Source: Candidatus Kuenenia stuttgartensis | Lineage (GTDB): Bacteria > Planctomycetota > Planctomycetia > Gemmatales > Gemmataceae | Length of the DNA: 46,026 bases | Assembly: GCA_945875585.1 (NCBI GenBank) | Contig: CAMCLK010000040.1 | Location: 1-46,026, forward strand | Reading direction: 5' to 3' | Part shown: positions 43,992 to 46,026 of the stretch, one piece after another | Numbering within the stretch: position 1 is the stretch's first letter | Layout: each line of letters opens with the position of its first letter | Notes under the pieces: generated by a model | What the model saw: only the letters and a program-made list of their open reading frames with translations | Told to the model about the DNA's origin: nothing | Database searches by the model: none | Translations under genes and position numbers: made by a program

Positions 43992-45004
43992 ATGGCGTGG
44001 CGCAACAAATTACCGAGAAGCGGGGTGGGGCCATGCTGAGTCGTGTTGCTGAAAATCTTTTTTGGGCTGCTCGCTACATAGAGCGCGTGGATGGTTTGGC
44101 GCGCCTGATGGATCAGGCATTTCAAGTGGAATTTGATTCCGGGTTTGACGACGGAACCACGGGCCCGGTTGAATCGATTTTAGAAATCCTAGGCTGTCGG
44201 GAGCAGTGCGCGACCGACACCAATCAGGCTGCTTTCAAGTCTGGGCAAGACTTGATGCGCTGGCTGGCTTTTGGCAAGAACGGTTTGTATTCGATCCGCT
44301 CGATGGTTGCCGCGGCGCGTGAAAATGCGCGTTCAACGCAAGAAGCGCTCAGCGCCGAGGCGTGGAACCAGATCAATCGGTTTCACCTGTCGATGTCCAG
44401 TCGCAAGGCGGAAGGGCGATTTCTGGCTTCACCGGTACGGTTTCTGGAATCGGTCAAGCGTTCGTGTGTGTTGTTCGCCGGCCTGATCGATGCCACCCTG
44501 CCTCGCGACGAGGCCTATCATTTTGTGCAACTCGGCTCGTACCTCGAGCGGATTGACATGACCAGCCGGATATTGGCAAGTGCCACCCGCAATGTGCTGA
44601 TTGAAACGGCTGCTGGAGACGGTACGGCAGCCAGCGAAGAACTTGAAGGCTTGCGATGGACGGGCCTTTTGAAGGCGGTTGGTGCCCAGGAGGCGTATCT
44701 GCGCCGTTTCCGAGGCGATATCACTTCCGAAGGTGTTTTGAAATTCCTTCTACTTGAACACGAATTTCCTAGGAGTTTGCGATTCGGCCTCAACCGATGC
44801 TTGGAATCGCTGCAGGAAATTGCCGGGCCGGAACGAACCAAATACGTTTCAGAAGCCGAGCGCCTGCTGGGAAGGCTTGAAAGCGACCTGCGCTACTTGG
44901 AGCCCTCCGATATTCTTGCGCGTGGCCCCGTGGTGTTCTTGGGCGAAATTCAGAATATTTGCGCGAAGGTTGGCGGCGAAATCGCCCGCGATTGCTTTGT
45001 CTGA
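43988..45004 (+). CDS. Alpha-E domain protein
   Basis: A 338-residue, almost fully helical protein of the alpha-E family. The signature MLSRVAENLFWAARYIERVDGLARL is at residues 16-40. Many relatives start at this Met (44033, preceded by GGGGTGGGG), so the first 15 residues may not be translated; I keep the ATG that overlaps the ATP-grasp stop. Function unknown; it is predicted to work with the ATP-grasp enzyme and the transglutaminase-like protein. Confidence 0.9.
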   Translation: MNGVAQQITEKRGGAMLSRVAENLFWAARYIERVDGLARLMDQAFQVEFDSGFDDGTTGPVESILEILGCREQCATDTNQAAFKSGQDLMRWLAFGKNGLYSIRSMVAAARENARSTQEALSAEAWNQINRFHLSMSSRKAEGRFLASPVRFLESVKRSCVLFAGLIDATLPRDEAYHFVQLGSYLERIDMTSRILASATRNVLIETAAGDGTAASEELEGLRWTGLLKAVGAQEAYLRRFRGDITSEGVLKFLLLEHEFPRSLRFGLNRCLESLQEIAGPERTKYVSEAERLLGRLESDLRYLEPSDILARGPVVFLGEIQNICAKVGGEIARDCFV

Positions 45005-45037
45005 CAGTAGATCGAACCACTGTTAAGGAGTTTTAGA

Positions 45038-46026
45038 ATGCTCTTCCGTATCGAACATGAAACTGTTCTTTCTTACGATTCTCCTGTGTTTGAGCATGTT
45101 TTTGAATTGCGCATGGCGCCTGTTTCCGACGACGATCAGACGTCGCTTGGATACCGGTTGCGCATCAGCCCGCTTACCCCGAGCACACCGTACCGCGACG
45201 GTCACGGCAACCGTGTGGAGCTGATCACGGTGTTGGCCCCGTGCCAGAAAATCGTGGTTAGGGCCACTAGTTTCGTGCGTACGCACCGGAGGCCTTCTAG
45301 CGATCGTCTTGTAGGTGTGCGTGTTGGCGATGCGGGATCAGATCAGCCCGGGGTAGTCGACGCGCTCGATTATATCGGCTTCACCACGCTGGTCGACAGC
45401 GGTCCGTGGCTTGATTCTCTAGTTAAGGAAATGGGATCGGTGCACGAACTGTCCCCGGAGCGTTACCTGTACAAGGTAACCGCGTTGATCAAATCGCATG
45501 TCAAGTACGAGAAAAAGCGCACGGAAGCAGGAACGCCGGCATCGGCGGCGCTGGCTCTGGGTGCCGGGGTTTGCCAAGACTTTTCTCATCTGTTTTTAGC
45601 GATTTGTCGGCGTATGGGAGTTCCAGCTCGTTATGTGAGTGGGTATATCCATCAACCCGGTGAAATCGAAAGCCATGCTTGGGTTCAAGTCTGGGCAGGT
45701 GCCACCCAAGGTTGGATCGACTTCGACCCAACTCATAACTGCTTGGTGGCAGATGATCATGTGGTAGTGGCCGTTGGCCGCGACTACTCCGATGTGCCGC
45801 CCAACAGAGGGGCGTGGCGGGGCGAGGCTACAGAATCGATTCAGGTGGCCGTGCGCGTGGAATCGGTGCCACGTTTGCCGGCGGACTGGATCGACGCAGA
45901 TTCATTGCCACTAGCTGTGGCGGTGCGCGATTCCGGTGGAGGCGGCGGAAGTGCTGCGCGTAATGCGCCTAGGCCTTCGGCGCGTCAATTTCACCGGATG
46001 CTGTACCGGCAGCAGCAGCATCAGCA
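45038..46026 (+). CDS. Transglutaminase-like protein (partial, C-terminus beyond the window)
   Basis: 329 codons to the window edge with no stop. The start at 45038 is preceded by AAGGAG. The N-terminal beta domain opens MLFRIEHETVLSYDSPV, typical of this family (bacterial transglutaminase-like N-terminal region). The core has the Cys-His-Asp triad: GAGVCQDFSHLF, ESHAWVQVW and WIDFDPTHN. It lies 33 bp after the alpha-E gene and completes the ATP-grasp / alpha-E / transglutaminase operon. The tail is Gly-, Arg- and Gln-rich. The enzyme may be a peptidase or an amide-forming/cleaving enzyme. Confidence 0.92.
   Translation, partial: MLFRIEHETVLSYDSPVFEHVFELRMAPVSDDDQTSLGYRLRISPLTPSTPYRDGHGNRVELITVLAPCQKIVVRATSFVRTHRRPSSDRLVGVRVGDAGSDQPGVVDALDYIGFTTLVDSGPWLDSLVKEMGSVHELSPERYLYKVTALIKSHVKYEKKRTEAGTPASAALALGAGVCQDFSHLFLAICRRMGVPARYVSGYIHQPGEIESHAWVQVWAGATQGWIDFDPTHNCLVADDHVVVAVGRDYSDVPPNRGAWRGEATESIQVAVRVESVPRLPADWIDADSLPLAVAVRDSGGGGGSAARNAPRPSARQFHRMLYRQQQHQ

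Noticed and set aside
1..46026. CRISPR arrays, prophage genes, insertion sequences
   Set aside because: No direct-repeat/spacer pattern, transposase, integrase or phage structural gene was seen; the only repeat cluster is the REP-like array.

Overview
The window looks like a chromosomal segment from a planctomycete, most likely a Gemmataceae-like lineage. This rests on several signs together. Two DUF1559 proteins carry prepilin-type N-termini. There are two sulfatases, a DUF1080 protein and a Tat-type Gfo/Idh/MocA oxidoreductase. A secreted protein carries the LExR-type motif (LEERLTPT). Large lineage-specific secreted proteins are present, and the DNA is GC-rich. The genus assignment is inference; no rRNA is present.

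Layout. 1-3.9 kb: the 5' part of a Uma2-type nuclease gene and a secreted protein of unknown function on the minus strand, then an unusual sigma-70 factor with N-terminal helix-turn-helix modules. 4.0-7.3 kb (minus): a sulfatase, a DUF1559 protein and a DUF1080 protein. 7.5-14.7 kb (plus): an MFS transporter, an 854-residue membrane/HEAT-like protein, a diadenylate-cyclase (c-di-AMP synthase) candidate and a 594-residue secreted protein. 14.8-24.55 kb (minus): one tightly packed seven-gene operon coding for a membrane b-type cytochrome, a membrane-anchored decaheme cytochrome c, a NuoE-NuoF fusion, a large Fe-S protein containing two cyclic-nucleotide-binding domains, an SthA-like flavoprotein, peptide deformylase and methionyl-tRNA formyltransferase. 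24.7-28.7 kb: a HEAT-repeat sulfatase (plus) converging on a Gfo/Idh/MocA oxidoreductase and infC (minus); infC probably starts at AUU. 29.1-33.3 kb (plus): a small unknown protein, a methyltransferase, an orphan MlaE-type permease, tRNA-Arg(UCU) and a cyclophilin/RTX secreted protein. 33.3-33.9 kb: a four-unit REP-like repeat array between convergent genes. 33.9-37.2 kb (minus): an amino-acid-type ABC transporter (ATPase plus fused binding protein/permease), a small membrane protein and a cupin. 37.3-41.1 kb (plus): a DEAD-box RNA helicase and a phosphoketolase. 41.2-42.2 kb (minus): a second DUF1559 protein. 42.5 kb to the end (plus): an ATP-grasp / alpha-E / transglutaminase operon.

The most interesting system is the 14.8-24.55 kb operon. 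The domain content spells out a possible wire: NAD(P)H to FMN (NuoF part), then one [2Fe-2S] and up to six [4Fe-4S] clusters, then two heme b across the membrane, then ten heme c outside the membrane. Two cNMP-binding domains are inserted in the middle of the Fe-S protein, suggesting direct second-messenger control of electron flow. No hydrogenase, formate dehydrogenase or complex I core gene lies nearby. The function is inference; the gene packing and cofactor motifs are read directly from the sequence.
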